Under the pieces are notes generated by a model. That model saw nothing but the letters and a program-made list of their open reading frames with translations, ran no database searches and was not told where the DNA came from. From Nitzschia sp. DOCU1 (taxonomy: Eukaryota > Bacillariophyta > Bacillariophyceae > Bacillariales > Bacillariaceae): a stretch of DNA of 64,000 nt. Positions 18,818-30,000 of the stretch are shown piece after piece. The stretch covers positions 1,302,001 through 1,366,000 of the forward strand of contig OX595992.1 of NCBI GenBank assembly GCA_951394045.1, read 5' to 3'. The position numbers and the translations under genes are program-made. Positions within the stretch are counted from its first letter, which is position 1. Each line of letters opens with the position of its first letter.

Positions 18818-20135
18818 ATGTGGCACGCAGACCAGGTTCTCATTGTTTCCTTGCTTCCATTTGTTGCACTGCGGAGTGGTTTCACAAGCCGGATAGGCAA
18901 GAGACTTTCGTCTTATTGTTCAGGAGTATCCATGATTCGATTGGCGGATGACGAGTATGGCGTCTACCTCGATGGCAATGTCGAAGTAGAACGAGAACCA
19001 TCGTCCACCTTTCAATTGTACTACCGCATCTACAATCCAGCTGGACGGCGCATTCCACTTGTTGTGCTCCATGGTGGACCGTAAGTATAGTTCTTGTTTG
19101 AGAAGCGTGTTTTTCTTACAATTGCATTTTCTCAGCACAGTGCATCGTGCTTGGTCGTTCAACTATTCCACCCATCTACTACGCAACAAGGTCCTTGCCA
19201 TCCCAGTATTTGTATCCTTTGGTTTCATTGGTATCCAGTGATCGACCTGTCATCTTCTACGATCAACTTGGCTGTGGCAACAGTGACGAGCCCAAGGATT
19301 TGACATGGTGAGTGACTTTTGACGGAAGTGATTACTGGCATCAAATCTCCCAGCATCATGACGACGACTCGTCCTTATACTACTACACAACGTCCTCTCA
19401 ATGCACACTATTATTTGCCATTCGTCTCCTTTTGTCACCAGCTATTCCAATGCTCTTTCTGTACGGGATCTTGACGTTGTGAAAGAACGAGCATTCGCAA
19501 AGGTTGGACTCGCGCGAATGTCGAGTGACGACAATGAGCAGCAGGCAAGGCCGTCGTCGTCGGGACAATCTGAGTTTCATTTGTTTGGACATTCCTATGG
19601 CGGAAGTCTGGCATATGAGTATGTTCGGGAGGGGCTTTTGACGTCGAATCCTTCGTCATCCGATGCGACGAATCGCGACAAGGCGATTGAAAATATTTGC
19701 CGCTCGTTGATATTGTGCAGTGCAAGTCAAAACATGAAAGTTACCAATGATGAATACGATCGCCTACAAGCAGAAAAGCGCAAAGCCTTTTGGACGCAAC
19801 ATGTGTGCAAGAAAGGGATCCCATCGCCTCTGGATAATGCTTTCAAACATCTTGGGACGACTTGGCACGGAATGGATTGCGTCATCGACTTCGTGGCGCT
19901 ACCCATGCCCAACAAGGAAGGAAGTGCTGCCATATCGCATCCACCTGTACTTCTTCTTTGGGGCAAGGATGATTTTGGCTACCAATCCAACAACGATAAG
20001 GTTTGGAGGCCTCTGCTCAAGACTGAGGTAGAAGCTTACGAATTCGGTAACTGCGCCCACTATCCTTTCTACGAGGAGCCAGAAGCATTCGGTCGTATTG
20101 TGGAAGAATTCATGCAGCGAATAGAAACAAAATGA
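18818..20135 (+). CDS. Proline iminopeptidase-like alpha/beta hydrolase (S33 type)
   Basis: Three exons: 18818-19080, 19191-19307 and 19442-20135. Introns of 110 and 134 nt split codons as CC|G and TG|C. The spliced 357-aa product shows the oxyanion motif VVLHGGPSLPSQYLYPL, then IFYDQLGCGNSDEP, the nucleophile elbow FHLFGHSYGGSLAYEY, the acidic residue in LLLWGKDDFGY and the catalytic His in CAHYPFYEEPEAF. These are the marks of proline iminopeptidases and related amidases, which release N-terminal Pro or act on small amides. The first 30 residues (DQVLIVSLLPFVALRSGF) are hydrophobic and may be a signal peptide or anchor. A Cys replaces the common Trp at the second junction. Substrate unknown. 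Confidence 0.85.
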
Positions 20136-20347
20136 CAAGAAACCAAAAGCCACGAGTATGCTTTCTAGAAGCGTTGGATTGTGGGGGCTACTGTCGAGGG
20201 ATGTGGCTGCTACTCTACCTTTGGCGTGATGTTCCCGGTGAAGGAATCGAGAAAGCCTTTCATCAGGAATGAATGCCAGATAACACCTACTTGTAGCATT
20301 GTATTTGGATCTCTGATGCTGCCATTTTCAATCGCCCTAATCAAGAA

Positions 20348-20804
20348 TTATGGTTCCTTCACGCATCGGCAATCTTCGCAAGTATAGTGATACCAGGAGA
20401 GCCCCATCTGATACTGACATTTGGATCCGACGCATCCGTCTTTATGTTGCCAATGACACATGCATTCTGTTAGAAAAGAGTAGAAGTAGTTGTACACGGG
20501 CGAGTGAGACGATGTGGTTTCTATCGACCACAAGCACGGGTTCCTTGGAATGAAACGCGAAAGAGACTCACCACCGGTGGTGGCAGTTACATCTCCTGTG
20601 TCTGGTGGACAAAACTGCAAGTTAAAGCCATTCGTTTCAAACAGCAAAATAACACATAGAAATTAGGAACACATACAACTGCGGTTTCCAAGCATTTCGG
20701 CGACCTTTGAAAGCACTTACACCTTCAGGGAGGGGCGGAGCGCTGTTTGGGGCACGTCCCGCCGATACTAGGGCACACAAACAGGCAAGGAGAAGCCAAC
20801 GCAT
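20348..20804 (-). CDS. Small secreted cysteine-rich protein, 81 aa
   Basis: Not a recognised family. Three exons on the minus strand: 20804-20721, 20614-20572 and 20466-20348, with introns of 106 and 105 nt and good sites (GTAAGT/TTGCAG, GTGAGT/AACAG). The product starts MRWLLLACLCALVSAG, a clean signal peptide with cleavage expected after about residue 16. The mature 65 residues carry eight Cys in the order FC, CMC, C-x4-C and CEDCRC, enough for four disulfides. Aromatics (HWQ, WYHY) lie between. It has no membrane segment after the signal, so it is likely exported. The second intron keeps an open frame, so an unspliced 116-aa form is possible. The model is inferred from splice signals and Cys clustering. 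Confidence 0.6.
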
Positions 20805-21287
20805 TGCGCCAAAGGTCAAGCTTCTGATTCGAATAGTCGCAACTGGGGTTACACTGGTTGAAAAGGCTACAATAACATTCCTCTGAGCAGCAATGATGAA
20901 GTGAATGTGGGCATTTTCCGTCATCATTTACCGCCCGTTGACTTCTCCGAGTGAAAGGACTTTACCGAGCTTCGTACTTCTGTCGTAGTTTTCGACAAAG
21001 AAAACATCGTCCGATTCAATCGAAACAAATAATTTAGCAAATCCGTGTGTTTTAACGCACTTTTCGGTTCATCGACCAGTAACGAGGGAACGCCCTCCAA
21101 CAGAGACGACGAAAGTCACAAAACCGCCGGCGACGATGACGATAGAGCGATCTTGTCTTCATAATGCGTCCACGGCGCCACTTTGCCACAATTAGCTAAC
21201 GTATCTTGTTGGATTCACTCTGCCTCCTCCTTGTCGCTATCCGATTGACACTCCTGGATCGTCCACCGACGAACCTGACCACTCAAG
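20805..21287. promoter_or_regulatory. Divergent promoter region, Cys-rich gene / BET gene
   Basis: 483 bp between outward starts. No TATA box is obvious. CG-rich towards the BET gene (CGCCGGCGACGATGACGATAG near 21123-21143). No other gene seen. Confidence 0.35.
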
Positions 21288-22208
21288 ATGCCTCCTGCCC
21301 CTGGACAAGACGAGCCGCTCAAGCGAATGGTAAAGATTGTCAATTCGTTGCTTGCCCGGCCAGACATTGCCCCATTCCGCGAACCCGTCGACTGGCGAGG
21401 ACTCGAACTATACGATTATCCCAAGGTTATCTCCAAGATGATGGATCTCGGCACGATCAAACGTCGCCTCGAGAGAGGGCAATACGCTACGGCTCATCAA
21501 GTGGCGGAGGACGTCCGATTGGTGTGGAGCAATTGTATGACATGTAAGTTTGTGGTGGCTAACTGTCAGCTTCCAAGATTTTTGCGACAACATATACTCA
21601 CGATACCAACCCGTTTGATATACAGACAACGCTGATGGATCTGATTTTTGGCTTCTAGCAAAGAGCTACGCGAGACGTTTCGAAGATCGATACCGAAAAG
21701 TCCGTAGCGAATGTAAGTACGGAAGACGATGTTGCCCTGCAACTATTTTGTTCTAGGAAGCAAAGTACTCAATGTTTGTTGTAAAGTTGACGTTGGTGAG
21801 GAACTAGATGAAGAGGGGGAGCCCATCAAACCTACCCCAAAAACTCCAGCCAGCACTACTAGTGCAAGCGCTCCCAAGCCAACGCCATCCACTTCGTCTG
21901 CCAAAGAAACGGCATCCACCATCTCCTCTGCCTCTGTGGCGCTGGATGTTCGAGCCAAGTTTGGCTCGAATCTTTTCTTGCTGAGTGGGAGCGAGTTGGG
22001 CTGGGTCTTTACCGAACTAGAGCTGAAATGCCCGCAGGTCTTGGAGTCGTGGGGGGAATCCAAAATCGAAATCAATGTAGATGCGATCCCATCCGATATC
22101 TTTGCCCGACTTCAAAAGTACGTCAATGATTTGGTGGAGGACATTAACCATACGCAAGATTCTCCAGACGCTGGTGGTCCAAGAAAGAAGAAGCGAAAGT
22201 CAACATGA
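21288..22208 (+). CDS. BET-type bromodomain-NET protein
   Basis: Acetyl-lysine reader acting in chromatin. Exons 21288-21543, 21626-21712 and 21787-22208 (introns 82 and 74 nt) give 254 aa. The first junction rebuilds the bromodomain signature CMTYN, where the Asn contacts acetyl-lysine; without splicing the frame ends early. The bromodomain spans about residues 12-112 (FREPVDWRGLELYDYPKVI, MMDLGTIKRRLERGQY, AEDVRLVWSNC). After a Pro/Ser/Thr linker, residues about 172-230 match a NET domain (LSGSELGWVFTELELKCPQ, KIEINVDAIPSDIFARLQKYV). It ends in a basic KKKRKST, a likely nuclear signal. One bromodomain plus NET is the plant/protist BET plan, shorter than animal BRD2-4. Confidence 0.9.
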
Positions 22209-22317
22209 GACGAGAACCAACCGTATTAGTAACGTTTGTGTTGATTGTACAACTAGATCGATGTATCGCCACCGCAAAATAGAAGCACTGAAATACCCCT
22301 CTAATATAGTTGGGTCG

Positions 22318-23562
22318 TCATCTACAGTCAAAGATGAGCTTTCGTCGAATAGCTTCTTGCTCGATTGACTGCCAGTTCAGGGCTTCTTGGACGTCCTTGA
22401 GCGGGAAAACTGCACATGGTGGGCATTCCACGCCCTTGCTCTGCACTGCTTCCACCAAGTCATCCACTAATTGTTGCTTTGTCGAAATCGGATTCTTCAC
22501 CATCCATCGACTATGCCAATAGCCCACTGCTCGAAGGTCTTTGAAAATGAGTTGCGGGGTTCCCACAGTTACTGGTTTGCCGCTCATGCCACCGTACGTC
22601 ACCAGAGTACCACCCGTATCCAATAGACGCATTAACGACTTGGCACTGTCCCCTCCTACCGAATTGAGTGCAAGTCTGGGGAGATTACCAGCAACCGAAA
22701 AGTCCCGAAGCTTGGATTCAGCTTCCTGTCGGTAGCTAGCATCGTCCATGTCTTCCTCCACTAGAATCGTGGCATTCTTCCCAGTCACTGTCAGATAGTC
22801 GATTAGCTCATCCATTTCTTGGGTCGATTTTGAGCCTCGCCGAACCAGACTCACTACGGGAGCCTCAAAGGTAGCCGGTGCCAATTGACTCACCATCAAG
22901 CCCACGCCCGAATTGCCAGCATTTTGAATCACCACCTCGCCTGGCTGGAGAGGTACAAAGTCGGTCAACATTCGAAGAGCTGTTCCACCTAGTTGAAACA
23001 GTGTCGATCCGGATGGACCAATTTGATCCAAAAGTTCCGGTGCATTGATAAGTAAAATATCATCCTCCTTGACCCACAGTGAGGATCGCAAAGTGCCCAA
23101 ACCTGGTTTGGCCACTGTCACCAATGATCCGATTGGGATATTCGATGTTTCTGACACTGCCACCACGTGGCCCCATCCTTCCGATCCTGATACGGATCGT
23201 CCAGGAAAGTGCCAGCTGGAACAGCTCGGTGCCAACAGACCAGTCGCCGCCGAAGTATAAGGTGACGCATATTTTCCCTGAACCGTATTGACATCGGCAG
23301 GGTTCCATGGAACATGGATCATTTGTACCTGCACCATGCTGGATGGATCAGGCGACGCCGATGAACCGAGATCGGATTCTGCTGTCGTCTCGTGATATTC
23401 GAGAACGTCCATGGGTTCACCATGATGCGAATACGACAGCTCATGATACCATCGTTGATGCTGCAAAGGCCACACGGACGATGCGACTCGAGCAAGTCGA
23501 CCGACCTGCCGCCAACTTTGGGCAATAGGCGTCCTCATCACTAAAGAATAAGAAAAGTTCAT
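22318..23562 (-). CDS. MECR: Mitochondrial trans-2-enoyl-thioester reductase (MECR/Etr1)
   Basis: NADPH-dependent reduction of enoyl-ACP in mitochondrial type II fatty acid synthesis, a source of octanoate for lipoate. Starting from ATG 23562 the protein is 414 aa; the longer frame begins with TTG. The first 40 residues are Arg/Ser/Trp-rich without acids, as in a mitochondrial presequence. The zinc-free MDR fold shows VPWNPADVNTVQGKYA near the start, EGWGHVVAVS, then the nucleotide-binding turn VIQNAGNSGVGLMVSQLA and LNSVGGDSAKSLMRLL, followed by GGTLVTYGGMSGKPV. No catalytic zinc site is seen, as expected for MECR. It converges on the BET gene with 109 bp between stops. Confidence 0.9.
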   Translation of the reverse strand: MNFSYSLVMRTPIAQSWRQVGRLARVASSVWPLQHQRWYHELSYSHHGEPMDVLEYHETTAESDLGSSASPDPSSMVQVQMIHVPWNPADVNTVQGKYASPYTSAATGLLAPSCSSWHFPGRSVSGSEGWGHVVAVSETSNIPIGSLVTVAKPGLGTLRSSLWVKEDDILLINAPELLDQIGPSGSTLFQLGGTALRMLTDFVPLQPGEVVIQNAGNSGVGLMVSQLAPATFEAPVVSLVRRGSKSTQEMDELIDYLTVTGKNATILVEEDMDDASYRQEAESKLRDFSVAGNLPRLALNSVGGDSAKSLMRLLDTGGTLVTYGGMSGKPVTVGTPQLIFKDLRAVGYWHSRWMVKNPISTKQQLVDDLVEAVQSKGVECPPCAVFPLKDVQEALNWQSIEQEAIRRKLIFDCR

Positions 23563-24047
23563 GGTGCCTTGCTTTGTACGAATTGCCAATTCTCAATCTG
23601 AAAACAACAGTGTTTTGTTCTTTGGATGTGAGAGGATTTTGCAATGGATGAGAACGCCATGAGAGGATGTCATGCTCGTCCGTCGGTGACATTTGGTGGC
23701 CATGCTCGTTTTCTATTCATACATATGTATGTATGTATGTATACAGCTTAGATACAGCATGGGTATACTCCCGGTTTGAAAGAAGCTACGTATGAATGTA
23801 AAAAGTTTACCTGCAGTGCCACATACGTTTTTGAAAACCAGACGGGTCTATCTTTCTTCCTCTCTTTTCGACCATGGCGGTTTTCATTTGTAGCTTTGAA
23901 CACGTTTCCGCAGCCCCCGCAGTATCGTCTGTGTGCTTGTGGCCCTATCCTGCAGTTAACAAGAGCAGGGAAACTGTGCATTCCTGCAACCTATGTTAAT
24001 AGGCTTTTATAGCATCTTTGAACGAGTGATATGCACAAGCCCAAAAC
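23563..24047. promoter_or_regulatory. Divergent promoter region, MECR / RelA-fold repeat protein
   Basis: 485 bp between outward ATGs. Contains a short ATGT microsatellite at 23725-23743. No TATA box with convincing context and no further gene. Confidence 0.35.
23725..23743. repeat. (TATG)n microsatellite
   Basis: Roughly four and a half tandem TATG units in the MECR upstream region. Simple slippage repeat. Confidence 0.8.
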
Positions 24048-27000
24048 ATGGGCAATGAAACATCTACTCCTACGACTGACGAAACACCCCCGCCGCCTCA
24101 ACCCGACGCCTCGCATCGAAGATATCGTACTTTATCATCGACGGAGTCCTTTGATGGGCCTGGCTGGTTAAGTGAACGAACGACTTCAGTGGATAGCGTT
24201 GATCTTCGTGGAGACGACGTTTCCGCTTCCTTCGACGATGACGACTTTAGGGGTCGACCCCTTCCCAAGCGACCACCACCGCGATCCTCACCGACATCTC
24301 GACGTAGATTGAAAAGTTTTGACGGAGGGTCCTTGAAAGGCAATATTGCTGCTATGGAACGACAAGACGAATTGAAGAAAGGCTTTGTGGATCCCATTTT
24401 ACAAGCAGCCGCCGCTGGAGCCAAAGCACGAAAATCCAAACATGCCTATCTCCTGAAACAAAAAGAACTGGAACGTCGACAAGAAGAAGAGCGTAGGATT
24501 CAAGATAGAATTCGTGTCGAAAATGAGTGGAAGTCGTCCCTGCGAAGGTTGGCAAGTGTAGCGGCTTCCACTACCAAAACAGTGGTGAAGGTGACAGCAC
24601 CTGTTCTAAAAGATGCGACAGCTGTCGTCCGGGAATCCGCCAAGGAATTTGCACAGGAAGTACAGACCGAATGGAAGAAAGAACCAGAGCATCACTTTGA
24701 TCATGACGACGCCGAATCTGTAGTGTCATTCATGTCACCCGGCACCTCTCGATATTGCATGGGGAGTCCTAACTCCAAGAGTCATTATGATATCAGTCCT
24801 TCGGCTACCCCCAACCGATCGTTTCCACTCGTACGAAATCTCAACGTTCTGGCCATGCCTACATTTCAGCATCCTGAAGATCAATCTCCCATGCCAGTGT
24901 CATCACTTTTCCCCCACCATTCATCACCAGATTTTCTAGGAGATGGTGCGCCATCCAATTTTCAAAAGCACGCCGAGTCGTCAGAGGCAGCTGATTTGGA
25001 AAAGGCTGTCGAATCAACAGGCGAGGCGATTGTTATTGAAGAAACAAGTGAGGAAAACAAGGAACAATCGGAAAGTGTGAGAGTCGAAGAATCTTTGGCC
25101 TTAAAAGCATCCCCATCGGAGCATGACTCTGCTGAAGAGGCGAAGACAGCTCAATCTGCCGCTACCAACTCTGGAAGTGATTCACAAGACTTGAAATCAC
25201 CCAAAGGTCCCACTGAAGCCGAAGATGGAGCGGACGAAATGAGTGAGAAGGACAAGGATCAGTCGGAAAGTGTGATAGTCGAGGACTCATCTGCGGGGTT
25301 AAAAACAGCCACATCGGAGCATGAAACTACTGGTGGCGCTGATGAGTCGGAGAATGCTCAATCTGCCGCTACCAACCCTGGAAGTGATTCACAAGAGAAA
25401 TCGCCCCAAGTTACCACTGAATCTGGTGGTGTACTGGAAGCAACGAGCGAGGAGGACAAGGAACAGTCGGAAAGTTTGCGAATCGAGGACCCTGCGGGGA
25501 TGAAAGCAGCTACATCGGAGTATGAAACAACTGGCGGTGCTGATGAGTCGGAGAACGCTCAATCTGCCGCTACCAACTCTGGAAGTGATTCATTAGACTT
25601 GAACTCACCCCACGTTACCACTGACGATAGCAATGATACAGTCGAGAGCACACACGACCGAACAGGTGACTTGACCTTGCCTGTCGAACCCACCAAATCC
25701 GGCGACGAAAACAGCGTTATTGAAAAGGAGGGAATGCTCCCTGACGGTAAAAAGAAATCTCCGAAATGGGAAAATCTTCTCAAAACGTTTAAAGACTCGA
25801 TATCAGAAACATCGCAGTCTTCGAACCTTTCCAAGGGTCAAGATGTACCCGCAGATTCGTCGCAGGAAAACGCCCAAGGCCCCTCGACTGAGGAGAACGA
25901 CGGCGTAGAAAAGGACGGTACGTGCTCGCCATCTCAAAATAATGGTGTAGAGCCGGAGACTAATACTCTGAACTCTGAGCGACAAGAAACCATTGCCGAG
26001 AGTCCACTAGCCAGCGACAGCAGCGATTGGGGCTCGAACCGTCGTTCAGCGTTGGTAAGAAGCGAACCTCTCTCAATCTCTGGTCTACAAACCGAGCTCT
26101 CCGGAAGCGAAACCGCGGCTGCGGGTGGCGACGAAGGTCCAGCTGGACTGCAAGAAACTCCCGTAGCATCAGGTCGACGTCCCAATCTGTTACGAAGCGG
26201 ACCGCAGTCAATCACCGCCTTGCAGGATGTCATACACAAGTCTTCGCCACAAATGGAAGTTGATGACAGCCCTCTTCCGGCAACAGCATCGCCTCTAGTA
26301 GGAGAGCAGGCAATCAAAGCACTAGATGGTTCGAACGCTGCGACCCATGCAACAGCCGCTATCGAACTGGGGGACGACAACGAAGGTACTTCCGGGAGAG
26401 ATGCGGCTAAGGTCACTGACAATGCCCCCTTGACTACAAATCAAGTTGAAGTCGAAACACCAATGGACGAGAGGCAAGGGGCCGTCCAAAGGGAAGCCGC
26501 CGCGCCGCTGAAGAAAGAGTCGGATCTCAAGTTGGGGGGCAAGGTCGGCGTGCCGGTTGCCACTGGTGACGCCCGCAAAGCCAATCTTTGGGTCAAACCT
26601 GAAGGCAAGATACTCAGGGATTCTCGAGGTTCCTTATTCGAAGCAAGCGACGTGGCGGTCTATGAAGCGTCGCCTGAAATGGAAAATGAAATAGGATCAC
26701 TGCCAGCTCCGGGTCCTATTCTGGGAAGAAGCCATGCTCCTGTGCGGTCACGTGACTTGTTTCAACGCCCTCCGAAAATTCTTCAGTTTGTACTGTCGAA
26801 GGCCTCCGAGTTTCATATCTCGCGCGAGAGAGGGAACCATGAAAGGAAGGATGACTATGTTTTCGACCAACGAACCGATGTAATTGCAAAGAGCGTCTTT
26901 GAAGACGAAATTGCCTTGGTCACGGCTCTGTCGGAATCCAGTTTCGGTAGCATTTCGTCACCAGAAGTTGCGCCTCTCCTTTCTGTGACTGGTAGTATAG

Positions 27001-30000
27001 AACCGTTGAGTGAGATCGAAATGGGAGAAGCCGTTTTTTGGGACCTGTATCCGCCGAAGCATAATGTCACGCCTGGAAAATATGCCTATGCTGTTACAGA
27101 CGGTCAAGGCTTGGAAGAACAAAAACAAGATACATCTTTCTTCATGTCGGACACAGGTAGTGGGTCGGTCTCATTGCATGAAAACACTGCATCGTTGGGA
27201 CCGCAGAAGTATGCTGTAGCTGACTCGGTGTCTTTCCTGTCAGATCCGCTCCAAAAGAGACCAAGCCGACGTTCCCGAAAATTATTCAAAAAGAGATCCT
27301 TGGATACCGCAAATGCCTTAGCAGACTCCGCTCCAAATTCTATTGGTGCGCCCGAGAAGACACCAACCCTGGAAGCAGTCTCAGAGGATCAAAGAAAACC
27401 TGAGAGTCTCACCGTTGGATGGGAAAATGATGATTCCGAGAGCTTTCCTGGGGTTCCTGAAACTGAGGACATCTCTGAAGCTTACGAGCGTGACGAAGTT
27501 TTGGATGAAGCACTTCTGGCATTTTCTTCCCTTGACGACGTCGGGTTCCTAGCCAAGATTAACGCATTTCCCACATTGGAATCTGTTAGCAATACACCAA
27601 CTAGCCTGCTGTGGAGGCACCTTCTTGGGAGGTGGAAACACGCAGAAATGTGGAAGGCAATGATAGCGAGGCCGTGTACCGTGAAATTCAGGACCTTCCA
27701 AGAAGATCGGAGCCCTTTGGATGCAGAGAGCAATTCGTCCGCATCGACGTCGAAACTCAAGTTCCACGAAGGCAAAATCGAATTTCCAGTGGAACCACAC
27801 AGCATTTATTCGGCAATTCAGCACGTGAGTGGATTCACTCCCCACACTCTCGAAGGCGATGTGGTGACTTTGATGGGTTACGTATGCGACATTGGGCCTA
27901 CGTCGTTCGATGCTGGTGGTGGTACACCAGAAAAACCTAACTACCTCCAGCACAAAGTTCCAGCCGAGCCGAACAAAGAATCGGGAGAATCGGACGACAT
28001 CTCATGTTTGATACAATTCGCTGAACGTGACAAAGCCACATTGGCAAAAATTGTCGACATCCTTGTGCAGTCTTCGGCGCAAAACGAGCCAGTTGTGCCT
28101 GAAGCCGACAAGGAGTCTGCGGCCTCAGCAGTTGGCATCAAGGCTTTCTCTTCGATAAAAGCGAAAGCAGCAAGAAAATACGATGGTGACACCTCACGAG
28201 TCTTGGACATTCTCAGGGCGAGTATCGTCTTCCCCGATGAAGGGTCTTTGATATGTGGCCTTGCTAAGCTTTGGAACATAGCAAAGAAGGGCATGCCTGG
28301 TACCAGTTCCGATGAAAACGAGCACGGAATCGAAATTTTGCGTTTGAAAAATCTTTTCCGAACGTCACCAGCCGGTAACGCGTACTTCCCAGCACTGTAT
28401 ACGGGGTATCGGCACATCCTTATCAACATTAGGCTCGAGAGTGGGTTGATCGCAGGTAAGTTTACCGCCCCGTGACTTGATCAATGTTTCCGAGAATCAC
28501 AACGGTTCCGTCTGACTTTGCTGCCCCCACAGAACTTCAGTTCCAGTTGTCACAATTCTATCAGGTCCTTGGTCTCGCCGGGTATGAACTTCATCAAGAA
28601 GTTGTCGGTAGAATGTCCAAGTCTGGTGACGATGACACTGGGCACCCACTTGGTCCGAATGAAAAAATTGATGTTATGAAATTTACCAGTGGGATTCTGT
28701 GCGACGGAATTGAGGATGGAGGCCCTCCAACGACAGAGGCTTCCGTTGCCACATCTTCTGCTTCAGGAGGAGGAAATGCACCCGAAAGGCCGGGGCCTGC
28801 AGTGCGAGGCGGTGGGATTGCTGCCATGGCAAGCGAAGAAGTTTCTGCCCCTTCACAAGGCAGAGGCGGGATAGCGGCGATGGCAGCTGCAGCTGCCGCA
28901 AAGAAGAATATGGCATCCGCAAAGGGAACAGATCTGGAAAGCGGCGGTGGCGGTATTGCTGCCATGGCCGCCGCTGCGGCAGCAAAGAAGAACATGGCGA
29001 GCGAAGAAGCTTTTGCGCCTCCACTGGGCGGAGGTGGGATAGCGGCGATGGCAGCTGCAGCGGCCGAAAGGAAGAACATGGCATCCGCAGAGGGAACAAA
29101 TCTGGCCAGCGGTGGCGGTGGTATTGCTGCCATGGCCGCCACTGCGGCGGCAAAGAAGAACATGGCGAGCGAAGAAGCTTCTGCGCCTCCACCGGGCGGA
29201 GGTGGGATAGCGGCGATGGCAGCTGCAGCTGCCGCAAAGAAGAACAAGAAACCTGAGGACGTAGTACCAGATCCGGCAAGCACCGGCGGTGGTATTGCTG
29301 CATTGGCCGCCGCTGCAGCAGCAAAGAAGAACATGGCGAGCGAAGAAGCTTATGGCTCTCCGCTGGGCGGAGATGGCATCGCGGCATTGGCGGCTGCAGC
29401 CGCTGCAAAGAAGAACAAGAAACCCGAGGACGTAGTACCAGATCCGGCAAGCACAGGCGGTGGTATTGCTGCCGTGGCCGTCGCTGCAGCAGCAAAGAAG
29501 AACACTGCGTGCGAAGAGGTTTCTGCCCCTTCACAAGGCGGAGGTGGCATTGCGGCGCTTGCAGCTGCAGCTGCTTTGAAGAAAAGCATGGTATCCGCAG
29601 AGGGAACAAATCTGGCAAGCGGGGGCGGTGGTATTGCTGCAATGGCCGCCGCTGCGGCAGCAAAGAAGAGAATGGTGAGCGAAGAAGCTTCTGCCCCTCC
29701 TCCGGGCGCAGGTGGCATCGCGGCGATGGCTGCTGCAGCTGCTGCAAAGAAGAATAATTCGAGCGAAAAGAATCTAGCTGCGCCTGGTCTGCCTGGAGGA
29801 TGTATCGCCAGGATGGTCGCGGCCGCTGGGGCAGACACAACGAAGGAAGTATCCGGTCCTAGCAACGAAGTACCAGCACCATCTGGGGCTGCGAGAATAG
29901 TCGCTGAGTCGAAGACGAAACGTGATGAAGGCACCGGCAAGGAATTTGAGCTTTTGATCGCAACGATGAAGACGGGTGCTTTGGAAGCGCATGGTTCGCC

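Noticed and set aside
24048..28475. Separate 1475-aa gene ending at the stop after GKFTAP
   Set aside because: The last residues are intronic; the splice to 28533 restores a conserved domain and a continuous frame.
28594..29334. Long antisense frame rich in AIAAIPPPP over the Ala-rich repeats
   Set aside because: A mirror of the GC-rich repeat codons on the coding strand; the plus-strand frame is continuous with the gene.
28799..29830. Regularly spaced repeats suggesting a CRISPR array
   Set aside because: Units are translated, imperfect and contiguous without unique spacers, inside a eukaryotic gene.
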